Shown one piece after another: positions 37,196-45,169 of a stretch of 64,000 nt of DNA (positions are counted from its first letter, which is position 1; each line of letters starts with the position of its first letter). The stretch comes from JAUIIK01 sp041390865. Lineage in GTDB: Bacteria; Chloroflexota; Chloroflexia; Thermomicrobiales; CFX8. The DNA lies in NCBI GenBank assembly GCA_041390865.1, contig JAWKPC010000005.1:62001-126000 (forward strand), written 5' to 3'. The notes under the pieces are model-generated. The model was not told the DNA's origin. It made no database searches and was given only the letters and a program-made list of their open reading frames with translations. Made by a program: the position numbers and the translations under genes.

Positions 37196-37579
37196 GTGGC
37201 AACCGAGCAAGGCGCCTATGCTCCGTCGACATCCCAGCTCGTCGTCGAAGTCTTCGCACGCGACATCGAAGCATCAAAACGCTTCTATCAGCAATTGGGG
37301 TTCGACATGGTTGAGGATCGCGGCACATTCGTCACCTTGAGCTGGGAAGGCCACCACTTCTACCTCGACGAGCGCCCGGACCAACCGCCCGTCCCATCGC
37401 AACCACAGGCGAACATGCGCATCATGGTGCCTGACGTCGATCGCTACTGGCAGCTCGCCCGGGAGTTGGAGGCTCCCGTCGTCGCCCCAATCGAGGACCG
37501 CGAATATGGCCTTCGAGACTTCACCATCCTCGACCCGGACGGCTTCGGGCTCAGATTCGGGACATGGCTCGACCGGTAA
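37196..37579 (+). CDS. VOC-superfamily (glyoxalase/bleomycin-resistance-like) protein
   Basis: A 127-residue vicinal-oxygen-chelate protein with the paired beta-alpha-beta-beta-beta pattern: LVVEVFARDIEASKRFYQQLGF, then a closing strand with FTILDPDGFGLRFG, where the DPDG turn and terminal metal-ligand position are typical. Such proteins include glyoxalase I, dioxygenases and bleomycin-binding proteins, and nothing in the sequence chooses among them. The GTG at 37196 has GGAGGA eight bases upstream; an in-frame ATG further upstream lacks a site. It is probably monocistronic. Confidence 0.82.
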   Translation: MATEQGAYAPSTSQLVVEVFARDIEASKRFYQQLGFDMVEDRGTFVTLSWEGHHFYLDERPDQPPVPSQPQANMRIMVPDVDRYWQLARELEAPVVAPIEDREYGLRDFTILDPDGFGLRFGTWLDR

Positions 37580-37605
37580 CCATCTGCCGCATGGCGCCAG
37601 CGAAC

Positions 37606-37640
37606 AAAAATCCCACTCCGATGCGGACTCCGGAGTGGGA
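37606..37640 (-). terminator. Rho-independent terminator
   Basis: TCCCACTCCG (37611-37620) pairs exactly with CGGAGTGGGA (37631-37640) around a ten-base loop. Five A residues at 37606-37610 become a T run on the minus strand, so it terminates minus-strand transcription and perhaps also the VOC gene from the left. Confidence 0.75.
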
Positions 37641-37676
37641 GCGATAACAGGTGGGCCAGGTAGCGGCGAAGCGGAT

Positions 37677-37916
37677 CTATTCGCCGAAATTGCTGGGGGA
37701 CAGGGGAACCTTCCGGTCCTTCACCGGCAGACGCGCTTTGGCACCGGCGGACGGAGCATGACTCCCTGACGTTCTGAAAATCCAGTCAGAAAGCCTGCCG
37801 CTACGATGAAATGAAACGAGTGCACCAGCAGTGAGCAAGCACATCCCGCCCAAAGCCGCATCGAGCACCATTTCCAACCCCTTGATCGTCACGTAACGCG
37901 AATCCTCGCCCACCAA
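37677..37916 (-). CDS. Possible small protein upstream of a terminator, weak
   Basis: A 79-residue minus-strand frame (TTG at 37916) with one hydrophobic stretch (VLDAALGGMCLLTAGALVSF). It ends 37 bases before a minus-strand terminator, which is the main reason to list it. GGAGGAGG lies about 15 bases before the start, which is too far to be convincing. I know no family match. Confidence 0.3.
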   Translation of the reverse strand: MVGEDSRYVTIKGLEMVLDAALGGMCLLTAGALVSFHRSGRLSDWIFRTSGSHAPSAGAKARLPVKDRKVPLSPSNFGE

Positions 37917-38178
37917 ACTTATGGTAATCTGCCTCCTCCATTCACCTCACCCAAAGGTCATGGGTCACGGTAGCCAATCGGACATTCAAGGCGTGCGGGA
38001 TGAGCACGAGACGGGAAACCTTTCGAATGAACAGGAGCTGTCATAGAACATTCTCTTGTCGATAGCGCCGGCTGGCGCCGGTAACCGTATCGGAACGCTA
38101 TCGGCGTCCTACCACCAGGCCAGCTACCGGCTATGATGACGGAAACACAATGAAGTCCAACTGAGGAGGTCAGAACGT
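37917..38178. other. Non-coding gap before the deiodinase-like gene, with an inverted repeat
   Basis: No gene is visible here. GATAGCG (38061-38067) and CGCTATC (38096-38102) form an inverted repeat with further GC-rich pairing inside. It may be a hairpin or an operator for the downstream gene. I see no clear promoter hexamers. Confidence 0.35.
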
Positions 38179-38862
38179 ATGAGCCATCACGGCGAGGGAT
38201 TCAGTCCCCTGGAATTCAGGCGGATTCCGGCAGAGGTGAGCGTCACGCGCTCCCGGGAATACTATGACATGATGCGGAAGCGGCGCACGGTCCGCGAATT
38301 CTCGTCCGATCCGGTGCCGATCGAGATCATCGAAAACGCCATCCGCGTTGCGGGCACCTCTCCATCCGGCGCCAACCAGCAACCCTGGCACTACGTCGTC
38401 GTCCGGGACCAAGATATCAAGCAGCGAATCCGCGAGGCCGCGGAGGAAGAAGAGAAGGAGAGCTACGCGCACCGCATGAGCGACGAGTGGCTGGCCGCTC
38501 TGGAGCCGCTCGGCACCGACTGGCGCAAACCGCACCTCACCGACGCGCCGTATCTCATCATCTGCTTCCGGCTCGACTTCTCCCTAAAGACCGACGAGCA
38601 CGGAAACGAGACACGCGTCAAGCACTACTATCCCGGCGAGTCGATGGGCATTTCCGTCGGCATGCTCATCTCAGCTCTGCACAACGCCGGTCTCGCGACG
38701 CTCACCCACACGCCAAGTCCCATGAAGTTCCTCAATGAGATCCTCGAACGCCCGCGGAACGAGCGCCCGTTCGTGGTCATTCCGGTCGGCTATCCAGCCA
38801 GGGATTGTCAGGTTCCTAACATCACCAAGAAGCCGCTCGAAGAGATCATGACAGTCATATAG
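38179..38862 (+). CDS. Nitroreductase-superfamily flavoprotein, iodotyrosine deiodinase-like
   Basis: A 227-residue FMN enzyme. It has the nitroreductase core (MMRKRRTVREFS, then AGTSPSGANQQPWHYVVV) and the active-site lid that separates iodotyrosine deiodinases from other members. In the lid, Glu92, Tyr96 and Lys117 (in ESYAHRM and DWRKPHL) sit where the deiodinase family binds the zwitterion of halotyrosine. The C-terminal NAGLATLTHTPSP and PVGYPARD segments also match that subgroup. It may reductively dehalogenate halotyrosine, or act on a related aromatic amino acid. The ATG at 38179 has GGAGG ten bases upstream. It seems to stand alone. Confidence 0.85.
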   Translation: MSHHGEGFSPLEFRRIPAEVSVTRSREYYDMMRKRRTVREFSSDPVPIEIIENAIRVAGTSPSGANQQPWHYVVVRDQDIKQRIREAAEEEEKESYAHRMSDEWLAALEPLGTDWRKPHLTDAPYLIICFRLDFSLKTDEHGNETRVKHYYPGESMGISVGMLISALHNAGLATLTHTPSPMKFLNEILERPRNERPFVVIPVGYPARDCQVPNITKKPLEEIMTVI

Positions 38863-38876
38863 AGCAGCCGGCCCTG

Positions 38877-39254
38877 CTATGGACCCTCCTCCTCCGCGAA
38901 GGCCGCTTCGATCGCCGTCCAGGCGCCGAGCGTCGCGGTTGCCCGGTCGATCCAGCTATCGAGTGCCGGCAGATCGAGCGCCTGGTAACGAGCCAGGTGA
39001 GCGGCCATTTCTTGCCGCAATGCGCTCAGCGCATCGCCCAGCCGGTCGTCGATTGCCGCGCCTCGCAGGAGTTGCTCCAGACCGTTGGCACGCCCGAATG
39101 GCGTGACCGGTACGCCAAGCGATGCTCCGATCCGCTGCATATCCGCCGGAGACAGGAAGAACCCTGACAGAGCGGGAGTTGTCAGCCACCGCACCAATCT
39201 GCGCGTTCCCATCTCGCGCAGTTCCTCGACAAGATCCCGGTTCGTTTCGGTCAT
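38877..39254 (-). CDS. Uncharacterised small protein
   Basis: I do not recognise this 125-residue, mostly helical protein. It opens with an acidic/basic helix (DLVEELREMGTRRLVRWLTT), has no membrane or export signal, and ends in an acidic tail. I chose the ATG at 39254 because AAAAGGA lies at a sensible distance; the ATG at 39263 is too close to that site. Its stop lies 14 bases past the stop of the convergent deiodinase-like gene. It is probably real, given its full use of the space and its ribosome binding site. Confidence 0.6.
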   Translation of the reverse strand: MTETNRDLVEELREMGTRRLVRWLTTPALSGFFLSPADMQRIGASLGVPVTPFGRANGLEQLLRGAAIDDRLGDALSALRQEMAAHLARYQALDLPALDSWIDRATATLGAWTAIEAAFAEEEGP

Positions 39255-39524
39255 CGCCGCCATTCCTTTTCAGCGCGGTCTGGTGGACATGTACATCCGC
39301 GCCCAAGCCTACTCTCTGAGCGTCAAATGGGATCGACCGATCGCAGTTGCAGCCTGCGCCGGTCTGGTTGGTTCGGAGTTTGCCCGCCGTCTAGACTGAC
39401 TGACACAATGCCGCTCCCGTCCAACGGGATCACAGATCAGGCAATTGCCGCGCGAACGAGTTCCGATGAAGTCCTGACGCTCGGTTCCCCCGGACTCGGC
39501 AGATAGCTGGAGAGGCCCGCATAC

Positions 39525-41000
39525 ATGAAGCGTTCCAGTGTCGATGTCGCCGTCATCGGAGGTGGCGGGGCCGGGCTTGTCGCGGCAGCGGGAACGGCCG
39601 CACTCGGAGCCGGCACTGTCCTGATCGAGCGCAACCGGCTCGGCGGAGAATGCACCTGGACGGGCTGCGTTCCCAGCAAGGCACTCCTGCACATCGCCCG
39701 GCAGGTTGCGAATATCGAGAAATCACGCCAGCTCGGGGTTCAGATTGACGAGCCGCAGATCGACTTCAGCGCCGTCATGGATTCGGTCAGATCGACCCGC
39801 CGCAGAATCTTCGAGGATAGCGAGACCCCCGAGCGCCTCAAGAACCTCGGTATCCGTCCTCTCCACGCATCGGCGCGATTTCTCGATCGGCAAACACTCA
39901 GGATCGAGCGCAACGGCAGGCAGCGGGAATTCACCTTCCGCTCAGCGATAATCGCTACCGGATCCCGGCCGTTCATCCCGGACATTCCGGGATTGGATAC
40001 CGTGGACTTTCTGACGAACGAGACGCTGTTTGGGATTGATCGGCTTCCCGAAAGACTCGCTATCCTTGGCGGCGGCGCGGTCGGCGTCGAAATGGCACAG
40101 GCCTTCTCGCGCCTGGGCAGCCGCGTCAGCCTCATCTGCCATGATGATCAATTAATCTCGGAATTCGATCCGGCCGCCTCGTCCGTTCTCGGGAATGTGC
40201 TCGCCGCAGAGGGAGTGGACGTCTTCTTGCGAAGCACGATCGGCTCCGTGCGCCGGACCGAGCATAGCCTCGACGCCGAGATCATCGGGGATGGCAATCC
40301 CTGGCGTCTGGGAATGGACGGGCTGCTGATCGCAACCGGCAGAGTTCCGAATACCGGTTCGCTGGATCTGGACGCCGCCGGCATCAGCCACGATCGCAAC
40401 GGGATCACGGTTGATCGACACTGCCGGACGAACATCCGTCATATTCTGGCAAGCGGCGACGTGACTCCCGCGCCGAACCAGACCCACGTCGGCGAGAACA
40501 TGTCGAAGGCAGCCGCGATCAACGCTGTCGCCAGGCTTCCGATCTGGAAGCACGAGTCCGAAGTCATACCTCGCGTCATCTACACCGATCCGGAGATAGC
40601 GATGGTTGGACGGTCGACGCGGGACCTGAACGACAGCGGCGCTCGATTCGACACGATCGATTTCCCGATCGATAGAATCGACCGCGCTGTGACCGAACAC
40701 GACACGACCGGATTCATTCGCGTGCATCACCGGTTCGGTAAGGTCCTAGGAGCAACGATCGTCGGACCGCGGGCGGGCGAGATGATCGTCGAGTACGCCA
40801 TCGCGATGAAGCACGGCCTCAGCCTCGCCGATCTATCAACCACGGTACACCCGTATCCAACGATGATGCTCGGCGCTCGACGGGCCGCCGATCAGATCTT
40901 CTTCAGGGCGCTCAAACCCTGGATGGTTCGTGGCGTGCAGCTTCTCTACGGATACAACGGGGACCTTCCGGACTACATCGGCACGCGAACCATCGTATAG
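39525..41000 (+). CDS. FAD-dependent pyridine nucleotide-disulfide oxidoreductase (mercuric reductase-like)
   Basis: A 491-residue class I flavoprotein disulfide reductase. It has the FAD-binding VIGGGGAGLVAA, the redox-active pair in GGECTWTGCVPSKALL (CxxxxC), the NAD(P)H-binding ILGGGAVGVEMAQ, the second FAD motif ILASGDVTP, and the C-terminal dimerisation domain with HPYPTMM. The dimer-domain catalytic His that dihydrolipoamide dehydrogenase carries in HAHPT is replaced here by VHPYPT. There is no N-terminal mercury-binding domain or MerR gene, so mercury reduction is only one option. The ATG at 39525 is set by the FAD motif. The two-component genes follow 18 bases downstream. Confidence 0.88.
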   Translation: MKRSSVDVAVIGGGGAGLVAAAGTAALGAGTVLIERNRLGGECTWTGCVPSKALLHIARQVANIEKSRQLGVQIDEPQIDFSAVMDSVRSTRRRIFEDSETPERLKNLGIRPLHASARFLDRQTLRIERNGRQREFTFRSAIIATGSRPFIPDIPGLDTVDFLTNETLFGIDRLPERLAILGGGAVGVEMAQAFSRLGSRVSLICHDDQLISEFDPAASSVLGNVLAAEGVDVFLRSTIGSVRRTEHSLDAEIIGDGNPWRLGMDGLLIATGRVPNTGSLDLDAAGISHDRNGITVDRHCRTNIRHILASGDVTPAPNQTHVGENMSKAAAINAVARLPIWKHESEVIPRVIYTDPEIAMVGRSTRDLNDSGARFDTIDFPIDRIDRAVTEHDTTGFIRVHHRFGKVLGATIVGPRAGEMIVEYAIAMKHGLSLADLSTTVHPYPTMMLGARRAADQIFFRALKPWMVRGVQLLYGYNGDLPDYIGTRTIV

Positions 41001-41018
41001 ACTTCACGCCCAGAACCA

Positions 41019-42440
41019 GTGAAGACGGCGGCTTTCAACAAGAGGAGGCGGCGACGAATACCCGGCCCATCCGATCCGCTTCAATGCGGTCGATCGGCGC
41101 GTTGGCGGTCGTCTCGGCGACCGGCCTCGTTCTCCGCCCTCTTTGCCGTCGACGAGCTGTTTCTTTCGCGACTGGTTTCGCCGGTCTACGCGTTCCTGCT
41201 GCAAGCCGGGATCACCGTCGTTGGCGTTGGCGTCTTCACCTGGGTGGTACTGCGCAGCCTCAGCCAGACACAGGACCGGTTGCGGAGACAACACGAAGAA
41301 ATGGCCGCTCTCCACGACGCCGGACTGGCGATCAATCACCAGCTCGAACTCAACGCCGTTCTGCAGCGCGTCACCGATGAATCGAGGCGACTTACCAGCG
41401 CCAGATATTCAGCGATCATGACCGAGGATCCGGCGACCGGCAGCCTCTTGTTCGTGACCTCCGGCCTCAGCGTTGAAGAGCGCAGGCGGATCGGAACGCC
41501 GCCGCAGGGCAAAGGCGTCCTCGGACTCGCCTATGAGGAGCGCCGGACAATCCGTGTCGAAAACATTCCGGGCCATCCGGCTAGCACCGGCGTTCCGCCA
41601 CATCATCCGGAAATGAATTCGCTGCTTTCCGTGCCGCTCAGAGCCGATGATGACGTTGTCGGCCAGCTCTATCTCGTCGACAAGGAGAACGATCAACCGT
41701 TTACCGATGACGACGAGCAAACCGTCGAGAGATTCTCGATCCTGGCCGCGCTGGCGATCCGGAACGCACAATTGATGGAGCAGACCGAGGCTTTGGCGAT
41801 CGCCGATGAACGGAATCGCGTGGCCCGAGAGATGCACGATCATATCGCCCAGGTGCTGGCGTACGTCAGCACCAAGTCCGACGCCGCCCGCGAGCTCATG
41901 ACGTCCGGCCAGAATGCGGATGCCTTTTCCTACATCAGCGACATCAGCCGAACGGCCCGCGAGGCTTTCAGCGACGTCCGGGAGCAGATCGTCGGCCTCC
42001 GCAGCAGCTCGGCGGACATGCAGCTGAATATCGCCATTCCAGATTTCGCCGAGCGCTGGTCGCAGCGCACGGGGATCGCAACGACGATCGAGATTCCCGA
42101 GGCGCTGACCAGCGTTCCGCATGAGGTCCAGTTGCAGGTCCTTCGCATCGTCCAGGAGGCGTTGACGAATGCGGGAAAGCACTCGGGATGCCGACAGGTG
42201 CACATTTCCGCAACGATGTTCGCCAGCGACCTCGTCGTCACGGTCGACGATGACGGGGTTGGTATGCATGAACCGGGCGAACCGATGTTGGGCGGTCCCC
42301 GATTCGGGCTGGCGATGATGCGTGAGCGCGCCCACGCGATCGGCGGTGATGTTGAAATTTGCCCATCGCCCAGCGGGGGAAGTCGCGTGCAGCTCAGGGC
42401 GCCGCTGGACACCGGCCTGCGACGAGCAGCTATCTCGTGA
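41019..42440 (+). CDS. Sensor histidine kinase, NarL/LiaS type, with probable N-terminal frameshift
   Basis: A kinase with a membrane N-terminus, a GAF domain (about residues 105-255), a HisKA_3 dimerisation region with the phospho-accepting His in REMHDHIAQVLA, and a HATPase_c domain with DDDGVGM and RFGLAMMRERA. Its partner is the NarL-type regulator, whose GTG overlaps its TGA. The listed start is GTG at 41019, which gives an odd Arg-rich leader and has no ribosome binding site. From ATG 41084 in another frame the sequence MRSIGALAVVSATGLVL reads as a clean membrane segment. Joining it to this frame near 41133 needs one base removed. I suspect a frameshift there. Confidence 0.85.
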   Translation: MKTAAFNKRRRRRIPGPSDPLQCGRSARWRSSRRPASFSALFAVDELFLSRLVSPVYAFLLQAGITVVGVGVFTWVVLRSLSQTQDRLRRQHEEMAALHDAGLAINHQLELNAVLQRVTDESRRLTSARYSAIMTEDPATGSLLFVTSGLSVEERRRIGTPPQGKGVLGLAYEERRTIRVENIPGHPASTGVPPHHPEMNSLLSVPLRADDDVVGQLYLVDKENDQPFTDDDEQTVERFSILAALAIRNAQLMEQTEALAIADERNRVAREMHDHIAQVLAYVSTKSDAARELMTSGQNADAFSYISDISRTAREAFSDVREQIVGLRSSSADMQLNIAIPDFAERWSQRTGIATTIEIPEALTSVPHEVQLQVLRIVQEALTNAGKHSGCRQVHISATMFASDLVVTVDDDGVGMHEPGEPMLGGPRFGLAMMRERAHAIGGDVEICPSPSGGSRVQLRAPLDTGLRRAAIS

Positions 42441-43102
42441 GAATACTCATCGCCGACGATCATCCGCTGTTTCGAGATGGCGTCGCCAGTCTCCTTCGAG
42501 CGCGCGGCCATGACATTGTGGCCGTTGCCGAAAACGGCAAGGAAGCGATTGATCTGACGAGAGCCCTCCAACCCGATCTCGTCCTGATGGATCTCCGGAT
42601 GCCGGAGATCGACGGGCTTACGGCGACGAGGATCATCAGCACCGAAATGCCGCATATCAAGATCTTCATCATTACGGTGTCGGATGAAGACGACGATCTC
42701 TATGACGCGATCAAGTCCGGTGCCGCCGGCTACGTCATCAAGAATGTCCCATCCGAGGAGTTCTTCGAACTACTCGATGCCGTTGTCCAGGGGAAGTCAG
42801 GACTGCCGCCGGCACTAGCAAGGAAAGTCCTCGCCGAATACACCGACGACGGACGAAATGACGAGGATAATGGTGACGCCGGGAGCTTGACGCGACGAGA
42901 ACTCGATGTCCTCTCGCTTATGGTCGCCGGTGTGACCTCCACCCGCGATCTCGCGGACCATCTCGTCATCAGCGACAACACGGTCAAATATCATCTGCGA
43001 AATATCCTGAACAAGCTTCACTTGAACAATCGCGCCGCGGTGGTTGCCCACGCTGTCCGGCACGGACTCGTTCAGGCCCGGTCTACGGACCAGGATTCCT
43101 GA
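42437..43102 (+). CDS. NarL/FixJ-family response regulator
   Basis: A 221-residue regulator with an N-terminal receiver (acidic pair IADDHP, phospho-acceptor Asp in LVLMDLRMP, Lys in YVIKNVP) and a C-terminal LuxR-type helix-turn-helix (LTRRELDVLSLM, then STRDLADHLVISDNTVKYHL). It binds DNA when phosphorylated by the kinase encoded just upstream. The GTG at 42437 overlaps the kinase stop by four bases (GTGA). Target genes are not evident; the oxidoreductase upstream in the same orientation is one candidate. It is followed by a 912-base gap. Confidence 0.93.
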   Translation: MRILIADDHPLFRDGVASLLRARGHDIVAVAENGKEAIDLTRALQPDLVLMDLRMPEIDGLTATRIISTEMPHIKIFIITVSDEDDDLYDAIKSGAAGYVIKNVPSEEFFELLDAVVQGKSGLPPALARKVLAEYTDDGRNDEDNGDAGSLTRRELDVLSLMVAGVTSTRDLADHLVISDNTVKYHLRNILNKLHLNNRAAVVAHAVRHGLVQARSTDQDS

Positions 43103-44014
43103 TTCGTCCTATCCAGGAACCCGCATGTAGCGACGTGTAGCAGGATGTGATGGGTCATCTTCTGCCTCATGAGAAGAAGGCTCGAAGGTACGGATCGCCT
43201 CAGTCATCCTGCTGACGCCGCGAACTATTCGAGCACCGGCTGATCACCTGGCAACGAACGGTCTGGCATCCCGACGAAAGAAGTCACCAGTCAGGTGCCT
43301 GGTGGTTAGGGAACACCCTCCTGGCAATGCTGCACGCCGTCGGTCTCCCCGAGGCTGCTCAACTGCGTCGCCATCCTGGATTCTTCACGTACGACGGAAA
43401 TGTGGACCGAGACGTGTTGGCGGGTTCGACAAGCAAGACTATCAGGGCCATCAACGGCTTGTGACAGCCGGTCTGCCTATCCTCCCCGGAAAGTCCAACA
43501 GCCCCACCAATGTCATCCTGAACGGAGGCTCCGCGCAGTGAAGGATCTAGCCAGGCCGTTGGAGCTGATCGGGAAATAGCAGAGTGTTTGAGGCCTGTGT
43601 TCCCTCCATGGAAAGCTCCAACGCTCGATGTAGATCCTTCGTACCCCCTCCGTAGGTGCCCAGCTATCGCTCCGGTCAGGATAGCGTGGATCAAGAGGTC
43701 AGGCGTCGCCGGCAACACCAGATTGCTCGGGCTGCTCTATGGATGTTCGTCACTGACCTCTCCCGGCGGGACGATGTCATGACACCGGAGGGTCCGTGAA
43801 TAATCCATCCTCGTTCCTCGGGATGCCAATGTTGGAAAATCAGAAATTTCTCGGAGACTGCGAACTCACAAATCAGAGAGCGGGCGCGACGAAACGATGT
43901 CAGATGCTTCGGTCTGGCAACGCACGGCCGTGCGTCGTGCGCTCGATCGTCTGGCCCGGAAGATCAGGAAGCGTATCGACTATTTTCGATGGAGAAACGG
44001 AACTCGTGTTAGGT
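43103..44014. other. Long non-coding gap with repeat remnants
   Basis: No convincing gene lies in these 912 bases; the frames present are short, Arg- and Ser-rich and lack ribosome binding sites. The region holds remnants of a repeat (see 43511-43640). It may be a decayed segment. Confidence 0.5.
43511..43640. repeat. Degenerate copy of the GTCATCCTGA...GAAGGATC repeat
   Basis: TGTCATCCTGAACGGAGG at 43511 leads to GAAGGATCTA (43540-43549), which pairs exactly with TAGATCCTTC (43631-43640). Outer sequences match the 28-bp arms at 29939 and 30080 only partly. It looks like an older, decayed relative of that element. Confidence 0.5.
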
Positions 44015-44722
44015 CTAGCCGCCACACGACAGGCTGAGGGAGTGTGCGGCATTGTAGAGGATCCCGCCCACTTTTCCTGCGTTGGCTTCGGCAAGCACGC
44101 GGTCAATATCTTCGGAGATCGTCGCAGCTCTCGGCGAACCAGTTCGGTACTCGGCTCGCAGGAATCCGGCATGATCGGTCAGGAAGACCGCGGGATCGTG
44201 GACGAGAGCGCCGTCGCCACGCTTCGCCAGGTAAACCTCGAACCCGGAGCCGACGACTGCCCGTAGCACCGACTCGCTGCCGGAAACGATCGACCAACGG
44301 TCTTCAACGAGATCGTGCTGCTCGGCGAAACTCTCGAGGACGTTCGGCTGCTCCACCGGATCGACGATGATCGTCATCAGCCGGATATCCGGTTGATCGG
44401 GATCGTCGGACGCGTTTGAGAATTGCTGTGCAGCCTGCTTCATAGCGCCAAGGGTGGCCTCGCATGTGTCGTCGCAATCGAGCGACGCGAGCCCGATGAC
44501 GACGATATCGCCGCGCAGATCTTCGTTGGTGATCGTCGCGCCGGATTGGTCGATGAGCGCGAAGCCGGGGCTGACGCGCGTATTCGCGGTAAGATGGATG
44601 GTGCTGAGCAACGGAATGAGCACTACTCCAAGGCAATGAGCGGCGGCAGGATACATCAGAAACACCCTCAACCGCCGCTTTCCGGCGCTCTGTTCAGGTT
44701 GTTGCTCGACTGCGGCCGTCAT
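44015..44722 (-). CDS. SCO1/SenC-family copper chaperone for cytochrome oxidase
   Basis: A 235-residue protein with an N-terminal membrane anchor (about residues 20-45) and a thioredoxin-like domain outside the membrane. The copper-binding Cys pair lies in DCDDTCEATL (CxxxC), and a distal His in FLTDHAGFLRAEY would be the third ligand. Sco proteins deliver copper to the CuA site of oxidase subunit II. The ATG at 44722 follows the stop of the cytochrome c gene by five bases. It is the last gene of the oxidase operon, which supports the role. Confidence 0.9.
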   Translation of the reverse strand: MTAAVEQQPEQSAGKRRLRVFLMYPAAAHCLGVVLIPLLSTIHLTANTRVSPGFALIDQSGATITNEDLRGDIVVIGLASLDCDDTCEATLGAMKQAAQQFSNASDDPDQPDIRLMTIIVDPVEQPNVLESFAEQHDLVEDRWSIVSGSESVLRAVVGSGFEVYLAKRGDGALVHDPAVFLTDHAGFLRAEYRTGSPRAATISEDIDRVLAEANAGKVGGILYNAAHSLSLSCGG

Positions 44723-44727
44723 GTGTC

Positions 44728-45159
44728 CTATTCAAGCGACTGCATGAATGCGATCAAACTGCTTATCTCATCATCGGACAGGTCGAACACCGGCATGATC
44801 GGCTGGAAGCCGTCATGAACCTTTGCAGCAGGCTGGCGCACCGATTCGGCAATGTACGCCTCATCCGCGGTGACCGTACTCCCATCCGCGAGCGGGACCT
44901 CGCTACCGAAAAGCCCTTGCCAGGTAGGTCCAACCCCGGATGCTCCATCGGTAGTATGACATGCTGCGCACTGAGCTTGATAGATTGCCTGCCCAGCAGC
45001 TGCATCTTCATCGCCGTCCCCGCCGCCGTCGACGACCGGGCCGGGTGTATCCGTCGGAACCGGTCGTGGATCGCTCGATGTATCCAGCAACGCGCTGTAG
45101 CCGAAGACGAGGACGGCTGCGAACACCGCCAACAACCCGATTAGCAATCTCCGTGACAT
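44728..45159 (-). CDS. Membrane-anchored c-type cytochrome
   Basis: A 143-residue protein with an N-terminal signal-anchor (LLIGLLAVFAAVLVFGYSALL), a Pro/Gly/Asp-rich linker and a mono-heme domain. The heme attachment motif is CAACH, and the axial Met lies in the closing MPVF segment. It probably carries electrons to the oxidase at the outer face of the membrane. The ATG at 45159 has GGGGGAG just upstream, ten bases after the subunit I stop. The sequence after the heme (VGPTWQGLFGSEVPLADGS) is typical of cytochromes fused to or paired with oxidase subunits. Confidence 0.92.
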   Translation of the reverse strand: MSRRLLIGLLAVFAAVLVFGYSALLDTSSDPRPVPTDTPGPVVDGGGDGDEDAAAGQAIYQAQCAACHTTDGASGVGPTWQGLFGSEVPLADGSTVTADEAYIAESVRQPAAKVHDGFQPIMPVFDLSDDEISSLIAFMQSLE

Positions 45160-45169
45160 ATCACTCCCC

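Noticed and set aside
43302..43782. Short frames in the 43.1-44.0 kb gap
   Set aside because: They overlap repeat remnants, lack ribosome binding sites and do not resemble proteins.
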